Assembly (NCBI GenBank): GCA_905178155.1
Contig: CAJINV010000003.1
Span: 5,609,985 to 5,673,984 of the forward strand
Direction of reading: 5' to 3'
Length of the DNA stretch: 64,000 nt
Source of the DNA: Amoebophrya sp. A120
Taxonomy: Eukaryota > Sar > Dinophyceae > Syndiniales > Amoebophryaceae
In this document: positions 46,951 through 57,752 of the stretch, one piece after another
Layout of the letters: every line of letters begins with the position of its first letter
Position numbering within the stretch: position 1 is the stretch's first letter
Program-made: the position numbers and the translations under genes
The notes under the pieces: model-generated
The model's database searches: none
What the model saw: the letters and a program-made list of their open reading frames with translations, nothing else
Told to the model about the DNA's origin: nothing

Positions 46951-48978
46951 TCATCGGGATATCTCTATCGCCAGCTTCTTGGCGCGCACCGACGCCATGA
47001 AGTGCTCCATCTCGTCGGGTGGTTCGGCGCGGCCTGCCAGTGGTGCAGCTTCTGTGGTTGGCGAACCTCGATGACGGGTCGTCGCCACCGCGTTTGGCGA
47101 AGGAATGCGCGAACAGCTGCTGCTTTTGCCCTTCCGGTCCCGAAAGGTAGTTCCCTTCACCGCGGCACCCTGCTGGCGGCTGTGTTGTTCCAGCACGGGG
47201 TTGGGCGACGCCGGCCCGAGACGATTTCCGCGAAAAACTGAGGCGATCTTCGAACTGAGGAGTCCGGCAGGCGGTCCCGCGGCCCGCAGAGGCGGGTGCG
47301 TCAGCTTCGCAATATCGCGGTCCGAGTAGGACCCGGGACTGGCCGCCCGCGCCAGCGTCAGGCGCTCGGCCTGCACTTCCGCCAGGTTGGCCTTGGCGGG
47401 AGAAGGCGAGGGATTCTCACTTGCGAATGCAGCATCGGGGGGACTACCTCGGCCGAACAGCTTCTGTAAGTTGCGATTGCGCTCCTGCAAGCGGTCCAGT
47501 TCAAGATTCTGGGAGCGCACAGAGTCCAGCGCACGAATCTCCGCCAGGGTCTTCACAGAGTTCTGCTCCATCGGCGGCGACACGTGCAGCAGCAGAGGCG
47601 AACTTGCACTGGGGGTTTGCATGCGGTTTCCGGTGCGGCTGTTCTCGGCGACCGGATGACCCGATGTACCCGCCCGATACGGCTGCAACTGGAGGGGCAA
47701 CATCTTCGCTTGTTCAGCCTGTTCTCGTTCCCGACGGAGTCGCAGCTCTGCCTGCGCTACCTCGACCCGACGCTCCACCTTGTCTAGGTCAACCACCTCC
47801 GGACGCTCGCCGAGTGCCTGCGCGATCCCTTCCGGAATGCCCAACGCGTAAGACACGGGCGGGCCCGTCGTGGGGGACCCCGCTTTTGGTTTCCGTAGCT
47901 GCGCAGGGACCTTGCCGCGCTGCGCAACCTGACGGTTTTGTCGGTTGGCGCGCTCTCTCTCGTGGCATTCCTGGATCGACAAGCTCGTTGCGGGCGGCTG
48001 CTCCGATAGCACAGAACGAAATTTCGGCGGTACTGGCGAACCGCACAAGTACTCGCGGTCTGCGTCAGATACTGAGCCTTCTCTCGGAGCGGCAAGCGCG
48101 TCAGCCAGCAGCTTTTTCCCTGAGGCAACCAGCATTTCGCGATCGGGGTTCTTGCGTAGACTCCTCAGTACGTCCTCGCCGCCTGAGGAGGAGACACTCT
48201 TCTTCGACACACCCCGACTGCCGGCGATATTTTCGGCGGAATCCGAGCGCGCAGCGGCATGTCGTCCCTTCATGGACACGCCTTTCAGAATGCCCTTTGC
48301 GGTGCTCAGCGCAGACCGCGAAATTCGCTGTCCCGCGGTGGCCGCCTGCAGCTGTCGCAGACTTTGTAGCGAAGTTGCAGGCTTCTTGGCCTTCGCGCGT
48401 GCGGGTGGGCGAAACTGAGACGCACTTACCGTCGTGGAAGACGAGGAGGTGCTCTGTTTGGACAGAGCTCGGTGCGACAGGAGAAGATCGTCCGGCAGCG
48501 CAGCCTTTTTCCCGGGTGGACTGTCGATGGCATCGTACTTTCGCAAGAGCCGCAACTTTTCGTCCACCGCCTTCTCCAGTGCGGTTTCCACACCCATCTT
48601 TTTGCCCGCGCGCTGGAGCCGCCGGTCCTTCGGGTCAAACAGCTGGACGGGGGCGCGCGCGTAATCATCGTTCCATTCCGGACGATTCAACAAGTGCTTC
48701 ACGCGTTCTGTCAACCCAGCCCCTGGCATCGCGGCCGGGCTTCTGCGCTTGGCCGAAGATGCCGTATTAAAACTCGATCCTCCGGGCTTCGCAATCGCAG
48801 CACCCTGGGCACGACTCTGCAATCTTGTTCCGGATGACGCGACGTTGTTGCGTCTGTGTGCGCTTTGCGCCCTTGACGCCGGTGCAGTCCTGGAGGTTGG
48901 GGATGCCTTTTTTTGTCGCGCCGCACCGCCACTGGTCGGCGACACCGACCTGTCCCGAAGCACTCCCGAACGGAACAT
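46951..48978 (-). CDS. Uncharacterised low-complexity basic protein, single exon
   Basis: A continuous frame from ATG at 48978 (MFRSGVLRDRSVSPTSGG) to TGA at 46951, about 675 codons. It is strongly enriched in Ser, Arg, Ala, Pro and Lys, with a short coiled-coil region near residues 420-450 (AELRLRREREQAEQAK). Two segments look less disordered: LNRPEWNDDYARAPVQLFD and the C-terminus DEMEHFMASVRAKKLAIEIS. The frame stays open upstream to 49128 without an ATG, so an earlier exon may exist. Composition fits a cytoskeleton- or basal-body-associated scaffold, but that is only a guess. Confidence 0.6.
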   Translation of the reverse strand: MFRSGVLRDRSVSPTSGGAARQKKASPTSRTAPASRAQSAHRRNNVASSGTRLQSRAQGAAIAKPGGSSFNTASSAKRRSPAAMPGAGLTERVKHLLNRPEWNDDYARAPVQLFDPKDRRLQRAGKKMGVETALEKAVDEKLRLLRKYDAIDSPPGKKAALPDDLLLSHRALSKQSTSSSSTTVSASQFRPPARAKAKKPATSLQSLRQLQAATAGQRISRSALSTAKGILKGVSMKGRHAAARSDSAENIAGSRGVSKKSVSSSGGEDVLRSLRKNPDREMLVASGKKLLADALAAPREGSVSDADREYLCGSPVPPKFRSVLSEQPPATSLSIQECHERERANRQNRQVAQRGKVPAQLRKPKAGSPTTGPPVSYALGIPEGIAQALGERPEVVDLDKVERRVEVAQAELRLRREREQAEQAKMLPLQLQPYRAGTSGHPVAENSRTGNRMQTPSASSPLLLHVSPPMEQNSVKTLAEIRALDSVRSQNLELDRLQERNRNLQKLFGRGSPPDAAFASENPSPSPAKANLAEVQAERLTLARAASPGSYSDRDIAKLTHPPLRAAGPPAGLLSSKIASVFRGNRLGPASPNPVLEQHSRQQGAAVKGTTFRDRKGKSSSCSRIPSPNAVATTRHRGSPTTEAAPLAGRAEPPDEMEHFMASVRAKKLAIEISR

Positions 48979-49634
48979 TCTTGCTGTCCGTACGTCAAGT
49001 TTTTCGGATCCGAAATACGTTTTCTGTTCCTTCCTTGATAATACAGATATTGCTCCTTCGTGACGTTTCACAAGACATGCATCTGCCACTCCACTGAGGT
49101 CGTCCGCTCTCGCAAGAACCAAGCGCAAACCAGATTCGCAAAAAGTGGTGGTCTTCGGCCAAGGTGCACATCTCTGTTGCCATTGATGTCTTCTCCAATT
49201 GCAGCTCTCAATACATCTATGAACTTAAAGGAAGGTTATACCGTGAAAACCGCAAGCAAACCTACTAATTGCATTAAAGAAACAACTGAAGAAATCACTC
49301 CAATTTGTTCTTGACAGAACAAAGGCGAAACCAGCGTTTTGGCTTGGTGCTACTCGCTACAGAGGAAAAGCTTATGGATACGGACCGACAGCACATCAAG
49401 AAGGTCATTCTCGAACACCGCCCTACGAAGCAGGCTTTCGTCAACAAACGCGGCTTTTTGAGTCGACGACTATGCATTCGCTATCGTGGTTTTCGGATGG
49501 CACCAACAGTGCCCTGGCGTCGCATATTGATGAGTCGCTTCTTGCTGGCTGAATTTAAGTACTTGTGCCACGCAAATATGATTATATTTTATTGGTAATC
49601 AAGAACCTGGCAATCACGTGATTCTTGCCGCACT
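48979..49634. other. Intergenic stretch
   Basis: About 650 bp. A 97-codon plus-strand frame at 49305-49598 has no recognisable features and overlaps no conserved signal, so I do not call it. Otherwise nothing seen. Confidence 0.4.
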
Positions 49635-52499
49635 CTACCACTTCAGCGTAGGGGCTGCCTTACCGCGATCAAACGTGACCTCATCTTCGCCGTCGCGTGC
49701 ACGCAGACTTTTGTAGTAGACGCCGCCACCCGTGTCAAAGTTTCCTTCGTCCGGCTGCAAGAGTTGGTCGTCCCACGGCAGACCGCGCCAGAAGGCCTGC
49801 ATGCGGTCGAGCTCGAGGGGGAACTGACCCCCGCCGTTCAGGCAGCCGCTGGGACACGCCGCCACGTCGATGAAGCGGATATCGTCCTTTTTCGGCTTGG
49901 TGGACGCGGCAAGCGACGAAGCGGAGGAGGACACGAGTTTGGACACTACGTTCTGAATGTTTTTGAAGCCCGAGGCGCGGAGCGTGGAGCCGTACTTCGC
50001 CAGCAACGGATCCTGCCGCAGAGGGCGGTAGCTGGCGGCCGGGTCTTTTTCTTCTTCGCTGTACGAAGCCGAACCGCCCCCGCTCACCAGGAATTCGCTC
50101 TCCGGGAGCGCAGCTTCGGGCATTGCGATTGCAGCGGCCGTGGTCTCTCGTTTGATAGCGTGATGCAGCGCGAGCGCCTCGTCGAGCAGCAGGTGGCGTT
50201 TCACCTCTGTTATCGTCCGTCCTGTTACATCCTCGACGGGCAGGGCAGGGAGCACGTGAAAAAACAGCCGCGCCAATTGCTCGTCTTCGGACAAAGATGC
50301 GAACTCGGTCCGGATAAAATCCAATCTACGCTCCTGGTCCCGCATGGCTCTCCAGGGCCTCGTTACGGCCGATGGCAAACAGAAGTCGATCCAGGACCTC
50401 GGCGGCGATGAGGCAGCACGGTAATCTTTATTTTCTCTAGTAGAAGGCGCCTCGCAGTCTCCGGCAAAAGAACTCGCAGCAGTGCCGGGAGCAAGAAGAC
50501 CACACAGGGCCAGACCGTTGGAAAACAATGCATGCAGCTTCCCGCGAGGAGAGTCTCCTGCCAGATGACGTTTTTTTGTCTGCCCACCTTCAATTACATT
50601 CCTGTTCGGTTCTTGTCTCGAAGCAGAAGTGTGATTGCAACTAGTATCGTCGTTCTCCGCAAGGCTACTGTTGAAGAAGGTCCACAAATGGGCTAGCCAT
50701 CGCCGGAGCTTTGTGAAGAAAGGCCCATGCGCGTCCAGCGAGTCTCCGTGACCACGCCAGAGAGCTTTCAGGTTGCAGTTGCCTGTGGCATCACTACACG
50801 CCAGGAGGTCGACAACGCGGCTCTGCCGCGCAGGATCCCGCAAAAGTCTCCTTGCGATTCGGGAAAAGTCATCCGGAAGCGCCTCGGGTTCCAAGAATTT
50901 TTCGAGCTCGCGCGTAGCAAGGACCAAGTCCAGCGTGTCCCGGAATTCCGGACGCATGCTCTCAATCTTCCGATCGAAACACGGCGCAATCACCACGTGC
51001 TGCAAGTTCCTCAGGGCCGGCCGTTTCAGTATTCCAGGTTCACGTGAAAGCTTTTGCCCGAAAGACAAGCCAAGAGCTGCGTTATTAAACGGTGGAGGCC
51101 CATACGGACGCATCAAATTCCCGACCACCGCGGTTGCGGCTGTGTCGAAGTGAAAACAGCTTCGATAAAAGCCAAAAAAAGCGCGCGAGCGAAACAGTTG
51201 CTTGCCGAGATGGCCCTGCAAGACCAGGGGATTGCGTATCTGCGAAAGATGCGGCACAACGGCCGGTGGCGCAACCTTCTCTGCGTAGCACGTCCAGCCC
51301 GGGCAATAGCTCGCAACAATGGGTCCCACAGGCTTCGCAACTTGTTGTGCACTGCCCTGCCTCAGCTGGTCCCTTGACTGCGTTCCTTCCCCTGCTCGCG
51401 CGGCAGCGGCTTCCACTTTCGCATCGAACTGTTCGATAATAGTTTGTTGACTCTGCTTCTTCGTACCGCCTTCCCCAGGAACACGAACCCTGTCATCTGC
51501 AGGCTGCTGTGCGAGATGAGGATTATCGACTTCAGATCGTTTCTTCTTGTCTTCACGCATTTTTACCACGTCGACCGATGGAGTGACATTAGCCATGGGC
51601 TGCGCGCGTCCCGAGTGGGTTCTATCGTGATCCGTACGCCGGCCGCTTTCTAGCAGTTCGCGGAACACCTCCCGCAGATACACCCCGTGGGCGATGCGGG
51701 TGTCCGTCACAAAGACCGGGTTTGACGCGTGGTAGGAAAAGAGGAACTGCAATTTTCCTAGCGTTTGGACGAGCCCACCATGCGGATTCCACTTTAGGTG
51801 CACGTTCACCAGCGATTCCGGTGACAGGGACACCAGCACGATGTCTTCAGCTCCGGCACCCGCCGCGCTCTTGTCGAGTCCTCCCGTAAATATTTCCGTC
51901 TTCCGCGCCGTGCTGCTACTGCTACCACCGATTTGCAGCTGCGGAGACGTTACGTCGAGGCCTGGCTGTTGTGGTGGCACTAGAGGACTAGGTCCGAACC
52001 GCCACCCTGGCGTCGCGTGCGGCAAGGCGCCAGAGCGACTCGCTGGTAGTTCTTGCCACCTCGCATTCTGTTGCAAGTTGGAGCTAGAGACAGATGAAGA
52101 GCTGCTAGATCTACTTGCATTCAGGATGGACAAGAATTTGTCAAAACTCTGCGTCTCTAGCAGAACCGCTTCGGCTGACGTCACACAGCCGGAGCAAGCC
52201 AGGCAATCGCTGAGGGCAACCACGGCCTTTGCCTTTTTCGAAGTGCCGGCGCCCTCCGTACTATCCTCAGCCGGATTGCGTTCCGCTTTGCTCGCTGTTG
52301 CAGGTCCAGCACCGGGGGCGGACTTAATGAGATTTGGTTTCTCCGTCGCCAGCCCGCGACTGAGGTCGTAGACGGCGTTTGTGCTGCCCTTTTCATTGCT
52401 GATCTTCCCAGTACTCGCATTCAGTAGCGGCTGTATGCACTCCTGGTTCGTCTCCAGGTAGTCGCTCAGATCACCAAGCTTTACGCCGGACCCAAACAT
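49635..52499 (-). CDS. CIAO3: CIAO3/NAR1, cytosolic iron-sulfur assembly (hydrogenase-like)
   Basis: NAR1 bridges the early scaffold and the late CIA targeting complex that inserts Fe-S clusters into cytosolic and nuclear proteins. ATG at 52499 (MFGSGVKLGDLSDYLETNQE) starts one exon of about 950 codons. The N-terminal cluster ligands are ECIQPL (Cys) and DCLACSGC. The hydrogenase-like core has SYCPGWTCYAEK, then VVIAPCFDRKIE, and DVAACPSGCLNGGGQ, so all cysteines expected for the second cluster are present. The protein ends LKW, in keeping with the C-terminal Trp of the family. It is about twice the usual length (about 480), with Ser/Ala-rich insertions between conserved blocks. The stop is at 49635. 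The frame stays open upstream, but the family start fits this ATG. Confidence 0.92.
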   Translation of the reverse strand: MFGSGVKLGDLSDYLETNQECIQPLLNASTGKISNEKGSTNAVYDLSRGLATEKPNLIKSAPGAGPATASKAERNPAEDSTEGAGTSKKAKAVVALSDCLACSGCVTSAEAVLLETQSFDKFLSILNASRSSSSSSVSSSNLQQNARWQELPASRSGALPHATPGWRFGPSPLVPPQQPGLDVTSPQLQIGGSSSSTARKTEIFTGGLDKSAAGAGAEDIVLVSLSPESLVNVHLKWNPHGGLVQTLGKLQFLFSYHASNPVFVTDTRIAHGVYLREVFRELLESGRRTDHDRTHSGRAQPMANVTPSVDVVKMREDKKKRSEVDNPHLAQQPADDRVRVPGEGGTKKQSQQTIIEQFDAKVEAAAARAGEGTQSRDQLRQGSAQQVAKPVGPIVASYCPGWTCYAEKVAPPAVVPHLSQIRNPLVLQGHLGKQLFRSRAFFGFYRSCFHFDTAATAVVGNLMRPYGPPPFNNAALGLSFGQKLSREPGILKRPALRNLQHVVIAPCFDRKIESMRPEFRDTLDLVLATRELEKFLEPEALPDDFSRIARRLLRDPARQSRVVDLLACSDATGNCNLKALWRGHGDSLDAHGPFFTKLRRWLAHLWTFFNSSLAENDDTSCNHTSASRQEPNRNVIEGGQTKKRHLAGDSPRGKLHALFSNGLALCGLLAPGTAASSFAGDCEAPSTRENKDYRAASSPPRSWIDFCLPSAVTRPWRAMRDQERRLDFIRTEFASLSEDEQLARLFFHVLPALPVEDVTGRTITEVKRHLLLDEALALHHAIKRETTAAAIAMPEAALPESEFLVSGGGSASYSEEEKDPAASYRPLRQDPLLAKYGSTLRASGFKNIQNVVSKLVSSSASSLAASTKPKKDDIRFIDVAACPSGCLNGGGQFPLELDRMQAFWRGLPWDDQLLQPDEGNFDTGGGVYYKSLRARDGEDEVTFDRGKAAPTLKW

Positions 52500-53551
52500 A
52501 TCCTCTAGCTCCCGCGCCTGTGTCTTGTGGTTGCATTCGCCATTCAAATTTGGCGGCGGCCCGAGAAAAATGTCATTGAGGTGGTAGCTTGTTCATCCAG
52601 CTATTTATTACTTGCGTTTAGGCTAATGTTGTAGTTTTTCGGGGTGGCAAGAGTATTTCCAACTTTAGGATGCAATTTCACGCGTCTGACATGCCATATG
52701 TACTAAGGCAAGGAAAACAAGTTGCACAAAGGGGGTATAGGACACACGTTCTACACGAAGGAAGGTGGATCCGATGGGTATAGGATGTGTGTGGGTAGCT
52801 CGGGTCGCTGTGACATTGATGGAAATCGACATGCTGACAGTTGCACAAAACAAAGACTCACGCACCGACTCCAAAGGATCAAACCGACTTCGAGATCAGA
52901 GAAGGCACCGACTGCATAATCATGAATTTGTGAAAATATTTCGTTTTTGATCAATTATGTATGCCGCAATTTTCGTGGATTAATAAGAAGCTCTCAGGAT
53001 CGTGTATTCTTGGCTCAACCTCAACCTCTTGCGGGCTAAAACCGATTTCAACCGGTGATGATGCGCCATTGTGTGATCCTTGTCTTTTTTGTTCCAACTT
53101 TCTGAGGTGGTGGAAATTCAGGCGGAACAAAAACACGCGTGAACAGATCGGCCATTGAGCCTTTATTTGAATTTTTTACGGAGCTCTGATCGCTGCTAGC
53201 ATGGTGTGCGCATTGAAAAAGTCATCTTTCTGCTTGGCACCTTGTAGGTTTAGTGGTTTGCACAGCCGCGGCCGCGCCGTGCCGGTTGGCAAAGATATCC
53301 TCGAAGAGGAAAGAAACCACAGGAGTACCAATTGTTCTACCATCACCTGCACTTGTTGGTCGCGTGTATTCATTGACATCTGTCCATCTCCCGCGTTTCC
53401 CACCAGATTTTATCGGCTGTCTGCTCCAATGCGAAGGAATGCCGGTACCGCAACGGAGACGGATCCGGTTCGCTTCGTAGTCTCCACCCCTACTTCTGCC
53501 TGGGCACCAACGGTTGGGCGCGTCGCGCGAGCGCATCGTCGCGACTGCGGA
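52500..53551. other. Intergenic stretch
   Basis: About 1 kb. A 61-codon minus frame at 53136-52951 and a 65-codon plus frame at 52961-53158 overlap each other; neither is supported. The GalNAc-transferase gene could extend into 53551-53230 through a CCCAG/GTAG donor, but I could not follow it. Confidence 0.35.
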
Positions 53552-56500
53552 CTACCTGGGCGCCGCTGGCACGTCGTTTTCCACGAGATTGAACTCCTGC
53601 TTTCGGGTGTGGGAATTACAGCGCTGGAACGTGAGAAAGCGCGTATCAGGGTTGCCCTCGAGACACCAGCTTCCCCACATCAACTTATGGTGCAGAAACT
53701 GCCACTCCTGATTTCGGTTCACTTTCATGCACGGGTACCCGATGGGAACGTGGCCGCCCTGTTGCGGAAAGGCCGCGTCCATGCAATTGCGGGTCTGCAC
53801 GTTGCGCAGCCCGTTCCCGAAATACCAGTAAAAATCCTGCTTGCCGCTCTTCTCGCTCGAACAGGTTTCCAGCCGGTAGTGCGGGTTGGAGGGAAAAGCC
53901 GAAACGCAGCAGTCTGTGCACACCCCCGGGGCCTCCAGCCGAAACGTGCGCGGCGTCAGCATCTGCTGGTTCACAAATTCGTCCGCGAACAGGTCTGCGT
54001 AGAACGCGAACCCGTGGCACTCTAGATAGTCCTTCGGCGGCGTTCCACTGGACTTTGCCTCCGAACTTTCCGCAGCCGACCTAAAGGACAAATCAACAGT
54101 ATCAGAATTGATAAGCGAAAAAAACGGACGCATCGTCACACAGAAATCGAAACTCGCATACTTTCTTAGATAGCAGGAATCAGGAGCCAGAGCTAGCCGT
54201 CATTGCGGTTGACTGCACTTTGTTGCAGCGAGGATACATGTATAGAGTTGGTGAATCGCCCCAGTGGATTTATTTTTGGACCATGCTATCTAACAAACAG
54301 CCGAGGATAAAGGAGTTGTTGTCCAAGAACATCAGTCAATACATGGAATCAAGGGAGCAAGTACTTCAATTCTTTGTATTTCTGTTCGTCGATGCGGCGG
54401 CCACGGTGTAGCACGACGCCACTCTCGGGGTCCTCCTCAACGAGGGTGGCGCTCTCGGGCGTGAGCGCGGTTCCCTTGGACTCCTCTTTGCCTTTGCTGC
54501 CCGATAGCGGCGGGGTGGAAAAGCTAGGGTTGCCCCGAGGGTACTCGTGTTTTTGCCGATACTGGTCCGCACCGCCCGCAGATGCGTAGAACTTCGCCTT
54601 GGCATTCTTCGAGAACCACTTCTCGATTATGATGTTCAGAAAGGACGCATACCGATACCAAATCATAAAACTCCGCACCATATGATAACAAATAGAAGTA
54701 CTTAATTAACCTTCTTGCAGAGCAAACTACTATTGCAATTCCGGTCGAACAAGTTTCAACATTGATTTCCGCATGTGTAGGAACATGATATGCGTGTTTT
54801 TTCCTGTATCATATCCACCAGCCGGACCCGGTCCTCCAGCTGCAATGCAGGGTCCGCAGCGGCCGTGTCAATCGAAGCGGTTTCCCCGAGGAAGCTGATA
54901 GAAGGGAAACTACGCGTAATCCTAATCTGACAGGGCAGCTGCAGTCTGCAGTTTGCACAGTACTGTAGCTTTGTAGAATTTCTATGCAGAGTACTGATTC
55001 TGATTTTGTGCTTCGCGAGCGCTGCAGCTACAACAGAACTTATCCATGGATCCTGATTTCAGGCGAGCGATGTACAATATTTTTTGGCCCCCTTGTTTGA
55101 GCGCATAAGCATGAACATGGCATGGACCACTTAACTGCGAGGATGATACTCAAGCTACTCAACAGCGAGGAACGACCTGCCTAGTTCCCCTTTCATAACG
55201 CTGTCGCGGGCCACCTGGATTTCCCCCCCGGCCAGCCAGGTGCGGATGCTGTACTCAGACATTACAGTCTCGAAATCCTCCCACTCCTCGAACAGCCCTA
55301 GTTCGCGCCACCACTTGCGCGTGATCGCCAACGCGTTACCCTTCATCACCGCCACCCGGTTCGTCATGTCGTCCACCCAGGCAGTGCTCAGCGCCCAGTT
55401 GCGGAACGCCATCTTGTACGTTCGCACGTCGTGCCGCTGTGAATCATTTGGTATAATTTGTATTCTTTCTCAGCGAGTGGTCAGTATCGCTTTATTATCA
55501 GCGATCGAGCAGCAAGTGTTGCAGGAGGCGCAGACTCACATTGGAAGCAAATGCGGCGTACCGAATGTAAGTGTTGCAGATGCGGCGTACCGAATGGCAA
55601 ACGCGACTTTATAGAGGGTCTTTCTACGGTACATCCGAGGAGCGACAGCTTGTTTCTCAGTTTGGCTTCTTCACCTCGTGCTTAATACTTCCTTGCATGA
55701 CGAAACTCCTGCCAACCACGGTTCGTTCACACGGACACAAGTGCCACGCGTGATGTCGGTGTAGTGGTCATACGTATCTTGTAAAACTAAGAATGAAACT
55801 TTTTCGTATAGCAGTACCGGGTCAGCTTCAGTCGCGGTAGGTCCGAGCGCGTACACGCTAGAGGTAACGACTCGCTTGTAGTTGATGTTGATGTCTCGCA
55901 CCAGAGGCACCATCCAATTGCGACTCGCCCGCATGTGCGCGTCCAGAAAAACGAGGATCGACCCCGTGGTCATGGCCGCGGCCGCGTTGCGGGCCCCACC
56001 GAGACTCTGTGGTTCGGTGGACTGGTAGAGCCGGACGCGCAGCGCCGACGACCCGGGGATGTCCGGGGACGCAGCCCCGGTCTGCAGTTGCGCGGCGTCG
56101 AAGCGCGCGCCGCCGGTTGCGTCCACGACGACCGCCTCCGCGATGCTAGACACCGGCTCCGTGTGCAGCAGGAAGGAGCGCAGGGTGGCAGCCACCTCCT
56201 CGGGCGTATCGTCGGCGGACGCGGTGAGCACGAGCGAGATAACGTTGTTCGTGATCTTCTCGGCGATGCCCCCGAGGTGCGCGTCCTCCTCCTGCCGCGT
56301 CGATAGATGGTACAGAATCGGCGACACAGAGTCTTCCTGCGGGGTGTGCTTCAGTTCGCCCGTGCCCGCCGACGCGTCCGCCCCCTCGTGTGCGCCGGGT
56401 GGCCGCGGCGTGTGGATCAGTTCTGCAAATGGCCGGTGGAACGGCGCCTCGGACTTTGGAAGCCCCGTGGCGTCCGCCAGGTCGTCCCCGGAGCTTGCAC

Positions 56501-56807
56501 TCTCGGCCTCCAACAGAGGACTCTGCAGCTGGGCCGCGGCGTGCTCCCCGGCGCGTCCGGCCGTAGACGACGGGGAGGCCAGGTCGCTGGATGCTGCAGG
56601 CAACAAAGGGTCACCGCTCGGGCCGAGGCTAGTCGTACTCTGCGGAAGCAGTGCGTGCAGAGTCACCATTAGGACCTGAAGGGCGACGCAGATCACGAGC
56701 ACCGTCAACTTTCGCGACTCAGGTACGAAGCCGAGCGGAAGCAGAAAGAAGCACAAGACCCCCACCGTCGCAGCCTGGCTCCGTGCTGCCTCCTCGCGCA
56801 CAAACAT
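53552..56807 (-). CDS. Polypeptide GalNAc-transferase-like protein (GT27 with ricin-B lectin domain)
   Basis: GT27 enzymes start mucin-type O-glycosylation in the Golgi. From 56807 the protein has a short cytosolic end, a membrane region (VGVLCFFLLPLGFV and KLTVLVICVALQVLMVTL), a disordered stem, then the catalytic domain. VISLVLTASADDTPEEVAAT replaces the usual N-terminal strand. GGARNAAAAMTTGSILVFLD follows, leading into DAH, the DxH metal site. The exon near 55440-55155 has GNALAITRKWWRELGLF and EYSIRTWLAGGEIQVA, matching the acceptor-side GGL...W..GG.I region. Exons near 54668-54360 and 54080-53552 follow; the last holds a Cys/Trp-rich lectin repeat (YWYFGNGLRNVQTRNCMDAA). Divergence: the Cys after GG.I is replaced (VARDSV), so activity is uncertain. 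Exon joins were not all resolved. Confidence 0.75.
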
Positions 56808-57752
56808 GGGAACCTGTCAGTCGTTGTGCGTTTATTTTTTCAACATAGAAGTGTCCACACGCTAGCTTCGTTGGGCGAAAGGCCACTCTTTCTTGGAAGG
56901 TGGGAGCGATGGCAGCCGCAGCAACTACAGGAACTATACACCTCTAGCAGCAAAAATCATGATCTTGCTGAGCCCGTAAGGGACGAATTCACGGAGAGTT
57001 CCCGTGTAATTCTTGCGAAAAGCCATTGGGTTTAATACGACAGTACGTATTGACTTACCGTGAAGAACAGAGCCACTCGAAACAACCCCCAGGCCCGTTC
57101 CCTAAGGTATTCCTTCATTACCGCGCTCTGCTGCGCGTTCTTCCACATTTTTTCCCAAGTGTCAAGCGTTCAGAGGCTGTAGTTTTAGAAGACACGCTGC
57201 AAGCGAGCAAAAAAAAGCACACTATGGATCTTCTTTCGACGAGGCATACTCAAAGTGCCGCTGCTTCAACTTATGCAAAGCAAGATTATGCGGGCCTCCC
57301 GTAGCGTGAATTTAAGCATTGATTGCCAATCAACATCTAACTCGAGTTAGTATCCATTACTCAACAAACTGTCACAACTAAATCCTCTACCTTCACAAAA
57401 TGGCTCGCCACGCACCTCTCTTGCGAAACGAATCTCACTACACGGACGAGACGGCCACAGCGACGACGAGCAGACACAGCGGTTTTAATGCAAATGACCA
57501 CTGCTATGCCCGTTGCTGTTTCGGTGAACAAATCAATCGATTCTCCTCATCGTCGTTGTAGGAGCATGTACTACAATAGCGCGTCGAATGTAGTATGTAT
57601 TTTCGGGTCGTGAAAAGTTCCGACGTGTTGTCGTGGAACCATAAACGAGTATAGTCGGTCGCTTCACTTCTAGCGCGCTGCTCATGTGAGTTGCAGTAAC
57701 TCAAATCATCAACAAATTTCTAGGCTCTTTGCTAGCGTACAACTTTGCAGCA
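56808..57752. other. Intergenic stretch
   Basis: About 950 bp upstream of the GalNAc-transferase-like gene. No coding signal or repeat recognised. Confidence 0.4.
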
